A DNA stretch of 64,000 bases from NCBI RefSeq assembly GCF_041956535.1, contig NW_027192202.1, positions 203,529 through 267,528 of the forward strand. The letters run 5' to 3'. Positions 47,666-61,681 of this stretch are shown here, piece after piece. Position numbers and translations under genes: made by a program. This stretch comes from Calcarisporiella thermophila CBS 279.70. Its lineage: Eukaryota > Calcarisporiellomycota. The number at the start of each line of letters is the position of its first letter. Position 1 is the first letter of the stretch. The notes beneath the pieces were generated by a model that was given only the letters and a program-made list of their open reading frames with translations, did no database searches and had not been told where the DNA came from.

Positions 47666-49187
47666 ATGGATATCCTCGCATTTCTTCCTGCCGAAATCTC
47701 GATACAAATTCTTGAGAAACTCTCTCCCACTGACGTCGCGAATGCCCGACTCGTATCTCGTGCTTGGAACGCATTAACACGCACACCAACACTCTGGCGT
47801 AGCATTTTTTATCGATTTGCGATAACCGATGGGCACTTGTCGCTTGCTGAGTTTGAAGGCTTTTGTGCACGTAATTCCAGCTTGCTGACCTGGGAAGAGA
47901 GGTGTAAGCGAGTATATGAAAGAGGAGTGAATTTTCAGACGGGTGAGTCGAGTATAATGCCGCTCCCATCGAAAATATATTCTTATTCATCTATCGATAG
48001 GAAAGTGTACCTTCATGCATACAATTGTAATGAAAGATTTCGTCACAATATGTGCATTCCGGCTGAGCGGGAGGTATCTTGCAACGCTCTCATCGGGTGG
48101 AAGAATCTCAGTTTGGGAGCTTACAATGGCGGCTGTTTGCAGAGGAGAGAATGCGCATACGTGCGTGGACTACATTGTCCTCCAAAAAACTTCCCCTTTC
48201 ATGTTCCAGCATTTGGATATTATAAGCACGGAGAAGTACTCTGATACTCCATATCTAATTGCGGTCGGTGGAAATGAAATGTAAGTAGCGAAATGCAGTT
48301 TGTAACTATCAAGTAGTGTTGAAATCTATCCCCCATTTGTTTTGGTTTATTAGTTGCTTGGTGCTAGCGAAACATGGGGTAGTTTGCTACAAGTTCGATG
48401 GTGCTTTCTTCAACCAGACATACCTGGGGATGAGTGAAGAATATATTGTATATTGCGCAGGGGAAGCCGTGAACGTATGGAGCATGGAGACCGGATGCCT
48501 TGTGTGGAGATTAGGGGTAACTTTTTTTACCATGTATTGAGCAGACTATCGGTACGAGCTGGCCCCTTTACTCTGAACCTACTAGAATTTACGCCTAAGC
48601 CCAGGTCAAATTAGTTTTTTCGACTCCGTGCTCTATATCCACTCTTCTTATAATACGCCACCATTTTCAGTGCGTGCGGTTGATGTAAGGACCGGTGAGC
48701 AACTATGGAGCACTACCTACCGGCCATCTCTAGGCTCTAATCTAATCCCCCATACTCAAATGTGCCGAGACTTGGTATTTGCTTTTACGGAAGAAAAAAT
48801 CTATCAATATCAATTATCTAATCATTCCATTGAGGTATACTATCCATGTGCTGCATCGAAAGGGTCCAGTATGGATAAAAAGTCTTACATTGCTTCTTGT
48901 AGAAATCGGACGAGTACACCTATTCCGGCAATCTTATAGAAATGATCAACGGATGGCGATATTCTGCTGCTCTTCTTCTTCTGGAAGAGCCTACTGCCAA
49001 ATACAACTCATGGTTGACTCTCCTCTCTCGCTATGGGATCCATCGTATTGCTCCACACCCCATCACGTTCGCAATTCGAAATTACCCTGTGCCGGTACTT
49101 CCCCTCTTAGCCGACGTTGACTGGGCGCGCTATGCCGTGTTTGACTCGCGAACGCACTCCATCTGCATAGCTGAATTTTGGCCATAA
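47666..49187 (+). CDS. F-box protein with WD-like C-terminal repeats
   Basis: Exons 47666-47942, 48001-48280, 48354-48516, 48586-48834 and 48903-49187 give 417 residues. The F-box is at residues 3-45 (FLPAEISIQILEKLSPTDVANARLVSRAWN). Degenerate beta-propeller-like repeats follow, with tell-tale ends such as SVWEL, VNVWSMETG and RAVDVRTGEQLW. F-box proteins link substrates to Skp1-Cullin1 ubiquitin ligases; the repeats would bind the substrate. The substrate is unknown and the protein is not clearly Cdc4, Met30 or Pof1. The exon 4 acceptor was placed at 48585, with a CTGAAC branch site, because this alone keeps the frame open across the third repeat. Confidence 0.84.
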
Positions 49188-49410
49188 CAAATGTATCTTT
49201 TATAACTATTACTTCACCTTCACCCTCTCCCCTTCGTCTTTGTATAGTCATTCATTTATCTCCCTTAATCAGAAGATATCTCATAATAACGTTTTTAGAT
49301 CTATAGTCTTTTGTTTATTTGTGACTGTTTAATTATTTTATAATAATACCTAAATCACATAAAGTGCCTTTCTCTTAATACCATTCAAGTTCTGCGCAGA
49401 TACTAGGACA

Positions 49411-49935
49411 ATGTCTTCAACCGAGCCCGCTACAAGCTCCAATTCTAGCGCCGAGCCCAAGAATGCTCCGCTTTCCCGCATATCAGGCAAGAGCTGGAAG
49501 ATTGCAAAAACCGCCGTACGACGGACTCAGATGCCCAAGGCCCTGCGCAAAACCTGGGAGCAACGATGTGAGGAGCGAAAGCAAAGGGAAATCGTTAAAG
49601 CAATGCAGCGGGAGATCAAGGAGGAAACAGAAGCAGAGAAAGAGGTATGCATTTGTCTTATGTTTCAAGTTAATTGAGATTTTGATAATCTACTTTCTTT
49701 TTTTTTTCAAGAAACGGAGACAGGCACGCCTGGAGCGCAAGAGAAAGGAGGAGGAGCGTCTGCGCATGGAGGAACTTGCAAAGAAGGTTGGTATACGGCT
49801 GTGCACTCGCTCCCTTTCATTTATACTAAAACTGGAATTTTTTGTCAAAAGGTTTCGGCTGCTAAACTAAAGCGGTTGAAGAAGAAGCAAGGAAAGGCCA
49901 AGCTCCACAAGCTCAAGAACAACAAGGCCACATAG
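49411..49935 (+). CDS. CGR1: rRNA-processing protein Cgr1
   Basis: Exons 49411-49644, 49712-49786 and 49852-49935, all phase 0, give 130 residues (yeast Cgr1 120). After a Ser/Thr/Ala N-terminus, ISGKSWK and the basic coiled-coil (WEQRCEERKQREIVKAMQ, KRRQARLERKRKEEERLR) are typical. The tail LKRLKKKQGKAKLHK is the family's lysine-rich end. The protein acts in the nucleolus in 60S subunit biogenesis. The first intron has a strong run of T before its acceptor. Confidence 0.92.
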
Positions 49936-50412
49936 ACTACACTGACGGTATACATATTCCATTTTTATTAAACTTGTATGTTTTTGCTCTCTTTGTAAAA
50001 TTTACAATATATATATCACTTGACTCTTTCCCTCCCATGGTCAGCGTTTTAAAATAGCTTGTAACTGGATTTTTTTTTTTTTGAAAAGAGAGTTAAGAGA
50101 CACCTTACATTTTAATGAAAGCCAGGCTGATAAAACGATTCACTGAGTTTTGTCAGATGCAAGCTGGGACTATAGTATCCAACGTGCTGAAGATCGAACC
50201 AAGAGCAAGAAATAGTAATGAAGCACCATTTTAAAAATAAAAATAAACTTGATATTTTTACAAGATAATCCTTCAGTAGACTAAACAGGTTTTCTTTGCT
50301 TAAATAAGAATAAAATAAGTTGTGGATCGTATAAGAATAAATCAATGGTATCCATTCAAAAAGCAGTTAGAAAATCAAAAAATATAAATTATATATAGCC
50401 TGCTCGAAATGA
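49936..50412. other. convergent 3' region of CGR1 and SPA2
   Basis: This AT-rich segment lies between two convergent genes and contains a 12-T run (about 50071). No gene is seen. Confidence 0.4.
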
Positions 50413-53249
50413 TCACTCTACAAGCGCCACTAGCTCTTTAGTATACTTTGCAATTTCAAACGAGGCGCCCGCTAGCTGCTGTTTTCCGACCTTATCGTCT
50501 ATGTCCCCGTTCCCTGACGCAAATATCTCACGCTGTAACCCGGCTAGCCTCTCAATGCGTTCATCCAGCTCTGCGAGAATTCCCTCGCCACGCGCACGAT
50601 AGGGCGCAGCGTCCCGTTCAAAGCATCGCCGCGATACACGAACCGTCCTCACCACGATTTGCAGTAGATCATCGATCGTCTCGCGCAGATCACCTGAAGA
50701 GGCCCGCAGCGACTTGAGCATAGTCTGAATGGCTTGGACAATGACATCCGCCTGCGCTTGAAGGTACGCTTTAAGATCGTCCATGGGGAGATCATCCATG
50801 CTGTCTGATACATTCGTGACCACCTCGGAGGCCATGGTGTCGCGCATATGCCCGTTAGGACCCGAGTGCCATGCTCCGCCCATCGCCATGCTCATCCCAA
50901 AGCTCGTGTCCTCTCGCATCGACTCATTTTGCTTAGCATCGCCGGCAATACCTCGACTATGGTCCATCCCGTGTTTATTGTCGCTTTCCCGGGAAGGACA
51001 CATTCCCACGGCTTTTACGAGGTCAACTACCGTCACGGTCAACTGTCCGGCAGCAGCCACAAGCTCGCTGTCCTTGCCCCCTCCGCCCGAGGCATGTATT
51101 TTAGCAGCGCGCATTAACCCACTTAAAGCCACGCTCAACTGTTGTTTCTGAGAGTACAGCGCGTCTTCGGATTCGTCCGTGGTATGCTCATAATTTTCTA
51201 CGTCCTCTATGATCGATTTGCAGGACACTACGATGGACTTCATGGCAATCAAAACCTCCGTCGAGACGCTCGATCTTCCCGCTTCGATAAGCCCGTCCAC
51301 GGCGACCCGATATGCTGTCATCTTGCTCTCCTCAATTACCCCATCTGGTGTCGCGATAAGAAGTTGGTTGCTGCCGTCACTACGGTTTGATCTGTCACCA
51401 TTGTCCTCCCGATGAGAATGAAGCTCATCTTTGGCTTTTTCATAACGGATTTGCCAATCCTCTGCCTAAAAACGAGAAAAAGACTCAATAGGTTGGATGT
51501 TTCATCTTGGTCAATATATCGCTTGCCCTGCATACCTCACGCTTGAGCTCAATAATTCGCTGTACATCCTTGTCTCTCTCTAACTTTAACTCTTCATTCT
51601 TCCGATTCAATTCCTTAATCTCCTCCAAGAGTGACTGGGCCTCCTGTCGCACATCATTTGCAACCTATTATTTCCGGGCAAATTGGAGTTAAACAAAGAC
51701 GGTCATCGAGGGGAAAGGAGAGTTACCTCAATTTGGCTGCTATATTTCACTTTCAGTTTATCAAAATCATTCTGTAATTGACTAAGTCGGGCCGCCTGCT
51801 GCTGATTTTGCTGCTTCGTCTGCGCTATTTGATCCTCTAAATGTTGTAGTCGAGTTCCTTCCCGCCGTCCACCGGTCGTATCCACCAGTTCGCCTTCCAA
51901 CTGAGCGATACGCCTGCGCATTGTGCTGATGCGAGATTCATATTCAGAACGTAGCCTCTCGAAATCCGCCGAGCCCACAGGGTCCCGCCCGAATGTGCTC
52001 GGACTCGAGGAGGCAGTGGTAGTAGCAGTGGTGCGATTCGATCCGCGGCGGTAGTCGCTTGCAGAGCTAGGAATCTCCCGATCTCGGTCGGTTCCTGGTG
52101 CCGAGCTAGAGTCGCGATATTCATCGCCCTTTGCATTTACCATGTTGCCCAGGTCGGTCATAAGGTTGTCTAGTTGGCCCATATTGACACCAGGACCTTC
52201 TTTTGCTTTAGGAGTCGGCCGGTTGCTGCTAACGGATCCATTCGATCTGTCTCTATCTCTTTCTCGTTCTCGTTCTCGTTCTCGTTCCCTGTCCCGTGAA
52301 TTTGGTAATGGGGGCGGAGGGTAGTCGGGATAAGGTCGACTGCGCTGTGATGTGCTGCCGGAGCGTTCGCGTTGTTTTATCGGATTCATAGAAGGGTCAT
52401 TGAAACCCTGAGAAGAGTAGGGTGCTTCTGCGGAATTGCCATCAATGGTTCCTTTCACTGGCACAATGTTGCCTGTTTGCGAAGGTTGTGGCATTGGAGA
52501 GTTAGCTTCCTGAGGATAGCGCGGGCTCGACGGGTAATCGGAAGGGGGAGGCGATGGCATACTCTGCTAGTTATCATTTAGATTACACATCAATATTGAA
52601 TAAGTATAATGCTATCTTACATTCATCTGTTTTAGCTCTGGGACCCTCCGCTCCCATTCGTAAAATACATCGGTTGCCAAATCCTTAAATCTCTGCTTTG
52701 GCAATGTTGCCAGTTTTTGCCTCGCTTGATTGCGTTTAGGGTTGAAGTCCTTACGAACAGGAAGAAATGGTGCTATAGCCATAAGGATTCAACAATTTTA
52801 AGATCAATGTTAAAGTCAAGTAGTCAACATTCGGACAAAATACCCACCATCTTTATCGCTCTTTAAACGTCTTTGTAACTCATCATAAACGTCTGTCGAT
52901 AATTCTGTAAATTGATTTCTAGTCAATCTTGATAGTTTGTCCCGGGCAGACGCTCTCTGATTGGCTATGTTATCTAAAATCGCCAATGAAGCATGGGATG
53001 TGATTAGTAGTCTGTAGGATGGACAGGAATTTGGGCGAGAAATCCAATACCTCTGCTCGAGTCGATTTCAAGGTAGTTCCGCAGGGCCTCATAGTGAAGC
53101 CGTGCTATTTCGAAAGATGAGTCGTTGTTCCTATCACGCAAACTGGCCGTCTGTCCCGGTTTGGGGGATGGAGTGTAAGTGCGACTAGAATCATAATTAG
53201 GAGGGGGCATTGCCGGGCTCGGTCCACGTGATGAGGATTGATAATCCAT
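50413..53249 (-). CDS. SPA2: polarisome scaffold Spa2
   Basis: Exons 53249-53051, 52973-52848, 52772-52621, 52566-51727, 51664-51536 and 51465-50413 give 832 residues. Two SHD1 (GIT-type) repeats at about residues 50-160 show ARDKLSRLTRNQFTELSTDVYDEL and ARQKLATLPKQRFKDLATDVFYEW-type sequence. A proline-, Ser- and Arg/Glu-rich linker follows, including a GARCGA-type hexanucleotide run coding RERERERERE. A long coiled coil spans about residues 380-520 (FERLRSEYESRISTMRRR and onward). The C-terminal helical domain (VAVDGLIEAGR, ELVALVE) is the conserved Spa2 end. Spa2 tethers Pea2, Bud6, Bni1 and MAP-kinase kinases at growth sites. Exon 4 has a NAGNAG acceptor (TAGCAG), so one glutamine may be included or skipped. 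The 632-bp gap to divergent UGP1 is upstream sequence for both genes. Confidence 0.9.
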
Positions 53250-53881
53250 TAAAGTGTGAACCGGAGAAGCGCTCGATTAGCTTTGATCAGAAAAAATGAA
53301 GGGGAAGTGCGGGGGGAAAGGAAAGTGGATGAAGAGATGGGGTCATATATCTAGATTAGATGTTCTTTGTCCAGTGCTTGCCGCTCAGGAGCCCCTTCTC
53401 CGGAGTCTCGAGTGCATGCGCGGCGCAGCAATAAACAAGTGTTTTCTAATTAAAGCGAAACTACCTCCTATTAGAGGGAGGGGTCAAAAGTTGACTAATA
53501 TAGAAGTGGGTCGAAGCGCAGCACCAGCCCTGCGGCCGGGCAGAGGTGGCGGCGCGAGGGGGAGGTGGGGCCGGATCGGGCCACGCAGCTTCTAGATTCG
53601 TCGAGAAAGGAGAACGTCTTCGAAGTATCAGTCGGCTGTTGAAACCCGGCATCGATTTCGCACCACAACCGCGCGAGGAAAAAGCAGATGAGCCGATTCG
53701 TCACCATTGGACATCCCTGTGTTGGGGGGGGATGGAATTCCCGATACGCCATTTTTATGACCTCCGGAATTAGAGTTGAGGGTTCGCATTGAAATAGAAA
53801 GTCGCCTTTTCTTCTTTCGCAGCTTTTTTCCAGCCGAGCTTGCTTTCTCTCTCTCATCGCCTCCCAATCATCCCCGCCATC
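53250..53881. other. divergent promoter region of SPA2 and UGP1
   Basis: This region is unusually G/C-rich on the SPA2-proximal side and at about 53500-53700, with a run of G and C stretches (for example near 53540-53590). Overlapping frames here run on both strands but none looks coding. Confidence 0.45.
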
Positions 53882-55961
<2,080 letters not shown>

Positions 55962-56301
55962 ATTGTCTTGCATCCCCTTTTCTCCTCCGACAACTTTTTT
56001 CCCCCTTCTTCTACTTCTTCTTCATTAAGCTATTCCTTTTTATTTGTTGTTTAATATTCATTCCGAAAAATTGCCTCTTCCGTAGTGTTTATGTATGTTT
56101 CTTAGAGAGAAAAAAAACGAAGACAAAAAAATAGGGTGAAACCATTTATATAAAAATAACACTTTTGTAAAGACACTTGACGTAGAAAAACAGGGATTGA
56201 AGAGCAGCGAGGAAAAAAGTAAGAAAAATATTGCACAGCATATTACACAAAAGATTTGCTTCGTTCCCCAAAGCACCCGTTGCAAGATAGGTCAAGAGAG
56301 T
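55962..56301. other. convergent 3' region of UGP1 and TAF10
   Basis: This AT-rich, T- and A-run-containing spacer lies between converging genes. No gene is seen. Confidence 0.4.
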
Positions 56302-56955
56302 TCATGTATAGTATTCGGGTTTAGCTCCCAAATTCACGCCATACTCAGCCAGTGAAGCAGCCAGATCATCCATGGTTAACACTGTCTTGCGATCTTTTCC
56401 GTAGCGCCTCTCCTTACTGCTCTGCGCTCTGATCTTACTATGTTGATATGCGTCGGTGGCAATGTCGGCGATGAATTTTTGAGCGGCAAGAGCAAGCAGG
56501 CGCTTTCTAGTATTTTTTTTTTTTAAAAAAAAGGTAGCACATTAAATCCCCAGTGAGCGATTGAAATTTTAAAGTGATTCTATTTACATCCGCACATCAT
56601 CACAGTCGAATCCAGCACGCCCAAGATAATAGTCGGTGACAGCATCAGGGATCTAGAAAATAAAAATGTATATAATCAGAACCAAAGGAAAAAGATATTC
56701 GCATTCGACAAGCTTAATTGATGAAAGGCCAGATTGATTTGGTCAACTTACTATGGGCGTGTAATCGTTCATGGTGACCAAAAACTCGGCAAGTGTCCGA
56801 TTCTTTCGCTGCATCTTCTCTTCTCTCCACGAGACCGATGCTTTTGTATCGGCAGCAGAGGTAGGACGCTCGTCGCCTGATTCTGTATCCTCGCTGTTTG
56901 CACGGTCAACATGCATAGGATCGCTTGTGCTCTGAGATGCCGATGGTTCATCCAT
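56302..56955 (-). CDS. TAF10: TFIID/SAGA subunit Taf10
   Basis: Exons 56955-56752, 56652-56588 and 56506-56302 give 157 residues. After an acidic Ser/Thr/Asp-rich N-terminus, the histone-fold core is complete: [55 protein letters not shown], then DRKTVLTMDDLAASLAEYGVNL. Taf10 is shared by TFIID and SAGA and pairs with Taf3, Taf8 or Spt7. The splice sites restore the loop and helix junctions exactly. Start codons of TAF10 and SUI2 are only 189 bp apart and divergent. Confidence 0.94.
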
Positions 56956-57144
56956 ATTGAACTGTGAGGAGTGATTAGAGAAGTGCTCTAGGTTTTAGGC
57001 TAAGACGCAAGAAAAGTCTATGCTAAATTTCTTCCAACTGAATTCACAAGCCACCAAATAGAGAAAACAAATGATGTTTAACTAGAGCTAATAAAATTTT
57101 CACTACCTATACAGATCAAACAGTGTTTGAAAAAATTGTACAAG

Positions 57145-58370
57145 ATGGCAGATCCCAAATTTCAATGCCGTATGTATGAAAACAAGTTCCCGGAGGTGGA
57201 CGAACTTGTGATGGTGAATGTGCGCCAAATCGCCGAAATGGGCGCGTATGTGAAACTGGTGATTATACTACTACTTTGTTAATCCTACATGCGATGCAAA
57301 TACTGAGAATTTTTTGACCATTGTTTCACTTGTTTCCTGTCACAGTTGGAATATGACAACATTGAGGGTATGATCCTTCTCTCTGAGCTGTCCCGGCGGC
57401 GCATCCGTAGTATCCAAAAATTGATTCGTGTTGGACGAAACGAGGTGGTAGTTGTAATGCGTGTTGACAAAGAAAAGGGTAAGCTTGGACTCTTTTGAGT
57501 GTCCATGTCACTTACCCTTTACTGATGCGCTTATGATTCCATAGGATATATTGATTTGTCCAAGCGCCGTGTGTCACCCGAAGAAGTCACCAAGTGCGAA
57601 GAGAAATTCCAAAAGTCCAAGGCAGTACATTCAATCCTACGCCACGTAGCCGAAAAGAAGGACATGGCGCTGGAGGATTTGTACCAGCAAATCGGATGGC
57701 CTCTCTATCGCAAATATGGACATGCATATGACGCATTTAAACTGGCAATCTTGTGGGTTACTTTCTCCATTATTCACCTCCCATCACACTGACTTAATAT
57801 GTCTCATCTCTTAGTGAGCCCGAGAAGATATTCGAGGACATGGAGATCGATCCTGATGTGATGAAGGAACTCGTCTCAAATATCCAGCGGCGGTTAACAC
57901 CTCAACCCGTCAAAATTCGTGCCGGTACCTATTCCATTCTCTTTGAAATAATTGCCTCCTCTGAAGCCTTTTTTGTAACTGAATTTTTTTTTTTCCTATC
58001 CATAGATATTGAAGTAACCTGCTTTGCCTACGAGGGGATTGAGGCCATCAAGCGTGCACTCCGCGCCGGAGAGGCTTGTCAAACGGAGAATGTCAAAATC
58101 CAAGTCAAGCTTGTAGCTCCACCCCTGTATGTCATGTACACGAACTCCCTCGACAAGGGGCTAGGAATTGAGCTGCTCGATCGGGCCATCGGCGCTATTG
58201 AGGAATCTATTAAGAAGAGCGGCGGAAAACTCACCATCAAGATGAAGCCCAAGGCCGTCACAGAAACGGAAGACGCCGAGTTGGACGCATTAATGGCGAG
58301 GGTAGAGAGAGAGAACGCAGAGGTGTCGGGCGACGAGGAGTCGGATGCAGATGGCGAGATTGATGTTTAG
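57145..58370 (+). CDS. SUI2: translation initiation factor eIF2 alpha subunit
   Basis: Five exons (57145-57258, 57346-57478, 57545-57752, 57815-57924, 58006-58370) give 309 residues (yeast 304). An S1 OB fold ([37 protein letters not shown]) includes Ser54, the residue equal to canonical Ser51 that Gcn2 phosphorylates. A helical domain and an alpha/beta C-terminal domain (GLELL-like [17 protein letters not shown]) follow. The tail is acidic ([11 protein letters not shown]). eIF2 carries Met-tRNAi to the 40S ribosome, and phosphorylation blocks recycling by eIF2B during stress. All kinase docking sequence is intact, so general amino-acid control should work in this organism. Confidence 0.96.
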
Positions 58371-58871
58371 TTTTCTTATTAGTTGGCATTAAAATATAAA
58401 AAGGGATGCTTTGTTTGGCTTTATTTTAAACACTTAAATTCTATTCCTTTTTCTCGCTTCAAGGGGGGGAGAAGAATAAACGACGACGTTTTTATGCATT
58501 CTAAAGGAAAAGTGAAGAGTGCCTTCCCAAAATGGCCGCCCGATATTATCACATTTTATATGCGCTGGAGAGTAATATATTGAAAAAACAGCGTCATTCG
58601 GCATATAACTCTATCAATATTAGATAGCCATAGATGAGTATATTGCTGTAACCGTTTTTTTTTTTTTTTTTGAGACCCAAATCCTCAATTCATGTCGCGA
58701 AAGTTCGAGTTTTTCCAACGGAAAACAAATTCTATTAAAGTCATCTACAGTGTGATAAGATAGTCCAAAAATGCAAATCTAAAAATCCTCTACTTCCTCA
58801 TTTCCCGCCCATTTTTTTTTACTTTGTAGCAAAGTTAGAAAAGGAAGGTGGAAGAGGTTGGGAAACCATCC
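58371..58871. other. convergent 3' region of SUI2 and OCT1
   Basis: These 501 bp are AT-rich and include a long T-run (about 58656-58670). No gene is seen. Confidence 0.4.
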
Positions 58872-61463
58872 CTAATTTTCCCCAACCCCCCATTCTCCTA
58901 CCCTAATCATCGACTTTTCATCTCCTCGCGCAACCTCCTCATCCTGTAGCACACCTCCCACACACTCCCACGGGTCTCGGCCCCCTCCCCATTTAAGCAC
59001 TTCATCTCGTAGTCGCTCGCCCATTTCGCGGCTTAGCGGGTCCTTCTCGAAACACCGTGTCCAGATCCTTCGCGCAAGAACGCGATCGAAAAGATAGCTG
59101 TAATATCCCGCCCCGTAGCCAAACAAGTGCCCGAACTGCGCCTGCCACCGAGTTCCCTCAACGGGGGGATAGATACCAATGCTCGGGCTGCGTTGTAGTG
59201 AGTGAAGCTCTTCGGTGCTCGAAAAGTTAGACGCAAGCGGCCCGTGGTAGGACTGATCCAGCAGCGCCATGATAATTTGCGACTGCGTGTCCAAGGCTTG
59301 AAACACTCGTGCCTTTCTATGGGATTCCAGCAATCGGGGCGGCAACGGTTCCCTGGATTGATAGTGCCGTGCAAACAACTGGAGAACATGGGGATGAGCT
59401 GCGAAATGCTCCATCAAGATCGAGGGCAGCTCGACGAAATCCGTCGGGCAACGGGTTCCTGCCACATTGTGGAAATCAGTGCGACCCAGCATGGAATGCA
59501 TTGCATGCCCCATTTCATGGAACAGTGTTTCGGTCTCCTGCCACGAGAGGAGAGAAGGATGATTGCGACGGGGCCGACTGAAATCACAGATAAGAACCAC
59601 GATAGGCAACTGATACCTCCCCGAGCGGTTACGTAGAGGTACTCCCTCGTTGTATGGCCCAGAGAGAAGCCCCTTTTGTCGGAGCCCCTCGTCCAACTCC
59701 TCCGAGTGAAAATCACCCAATTCGTCGTCATCATCCACCCTCCGAGAGCACCTCACCGTGTAATGGGCCGCATTTGACATTTTTCCGTGGCGCGAAAATA
59801 GATCAAGATAGATCGTCCCAATTCGCCCCTCCACCTCGTCCACTACATCCAGCTTCCGTACGTCGTCGTGCCAAGTTTCTCCGGGCTGAATATCAGAAGG
59901 TTGAAGAGAGATGCCGTACAAATTATGGAAGAGACGTGATAAACCCTGCATGACGGACCCAACTGAAAAATAGGGAGAGATCGGTGAGGTTGGGCGCATC
60001 GCGTTATTGGACGTTACGATCTCGGCGAAAAACTCATGATCCCATGCATGGAAGGGTGCATCAGTCGTCCCGGTGTAAGTTCGCTTGGCCTGCTTAAGCA
60101 ATTGAAGATCCTGTTGGGCCTTAGGATGGTTGTGCTCGGCCAGAGTTCGAAGAAACATTCGCACGTTTTCTATGTGAAAAAAAGTCGCGAAAATGAGCAT
60201 ATCTTTGAGGGCTCCAGGGGGATATCTGAAAATAAAAAAAATTACCAGGATTCTTTGCCATTTTATCCGACAAGAACATGTGGGCATAGCTCTTTTGCCC
60301 CAAAAGGTTGGCCAGTTTCGATCTTGTTCTCAATAATCCCTCCAAGACGTCTACCGACTCCTCAGTGGCCGAGTTGGTAGCCATGTACATCATTTTTCTC
60401 ACTTCTTCATCCCGCACATATTTGAGCACCATTTGCGAGTCCCAAGGCAGTGTCGGTATGAACGCGGCATTCTCCTTGGGTCGCATTACTCCTTTGATAT
60501 AGGTTGGACTTAAGCCTTCAAGGCGAGACGATGGCCACACTCGTATGTGCGATGTGGCCCGAGGATTACCTTGCATGAACTGCCTGCCCAGTGTGATTAT
60601 CCGGTCGCACAAGGTGACAAACTCAGTACGTTGGGCGTGCGGCAGGTGGATTCCAGACTTTTCAAAGTCTCGGAAGAATACTTGAGCAACCTGGCGTTCC
60701 TCCAACGTTAATTGGCGAACAATATGAGGAGACTCAAGAACTTGTTTGAGTATCTAGAACAAGATCCCAAAATTGGGGGAAATCGTAAATAACCATGTAG
60801 AAATGAGAATAGAATTTCTCTCGTACTGACCTGATACAGTTGCACATTTGTATTTAATGTGTTCATGAACGTGCACAATTTCTCATAAGCACGATTTGCA
60901 GCCTCGCGCATGGCCACATCGGGATGGGCGGAACGGATGAACTCTGCTGTATCAATTACAGAGCAAAGGACATCCGACAGTCGATCCAAATTTTTCACGA
61001 CTTTCCTTAATTCGCCGTCGGAGGTTCCTGCTCTATAGAGACGCTGTACAATAAGAGTTGCTCGGTGGAGAGCTTTGTCAGCGGCATAGTCGAATCCTTC
61101 GGGCTGAGCAAGATCTGGGTTGCCGAAGAGTCCAATGCGAGCTTTTGCGCCTCCGTGCCAGTTGGTCTCGAAGACATCGCCCGCGGATAGATTGTAGCGA
61201 GGAACATGATCTTTCCATACTTGAACATCGTCGAACATCAGCCGCAAGTATTCATCTGCCCCATTCTCAGCATGCTCCACGGAGACAGTCGCAGCCCCAA
61301 GTGGCGGTGATCTCGGCGTGTTCCCAGAGTGTACATACCGAATTTTACGGCCTGAGCGTGAGCATTGGAGGCATAGCGCATTCCTTGCAGGTGTATACTG
61401 TTTGTGTGCAGTGTCAAATGAACGAAAATTCAGCAGAATGTTATTATACAGTCGGCGATGCAT
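58872..61463 (-). CDS. OCT1: mitochondrial intermediate peptidase
   Basis: Exons 61463-60831, 60753-60246 and 60169-58872 give 812 residues (yeast Oct1 772). The start is the ATG at 61463, where the presequence MHRRLYNNILLNFRSF is basic and lacks acidic residues. A non-ATG frame runs further upstream and is ignored. The catalytic zinc motif is HEMGH in LFHEMGHAMHSML, with a downstream ELPSILMEH glutamate. Helical MIP features LGRQFM, KSYAHMFLSDKMAKNP, ENVRMFLRTL and RYQLPIVVLICDF are in order. The enzyme removes an octapeptide from matrix precursors after MPP. Placing the middle intron at 60245-60170 rebuilds KNPENVRMF; an alternative acceptor inside it would make a 20-nt intron and was rejected. 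Confidence 0.92.
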
Positions 61464-61681
61464 ATGATGATAATTAACAGAATTAATGGGAAATAAACGA
61501 AAACTATATAGGGAGGCCCACACTCTACAACGATGATAAATTGTAGAGCTCGCATCAGTTAAGATAATACAACGGCTGCGCACACAAAGTCACAAAATCA
61601 ATGTATATCGTATCTGTTTCATGATATTGATGTTTTTGTTATTCTTAGCCCTCTCTCTTACTAATTCGGAAGAAAACCAGA

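Noticed and set aside
48517-48606. A 7-nt micro-exon in the F-box gene
   Set aside because: It would need a 28-nt intron. A single 69-nt intron ending at 48585 after a CTGAAC branch site keeps the frame without it.
60170-60245. A 20-nt intron in OCT1 (GTAATT...TTTTCAG)
   Set aside because: It is shorter than any other intron in the window and leads into a frame without conserved sequence. Using the later acceptor (CACATAG) gives a 76-nt intron and rebuilds KNPENVRMF.
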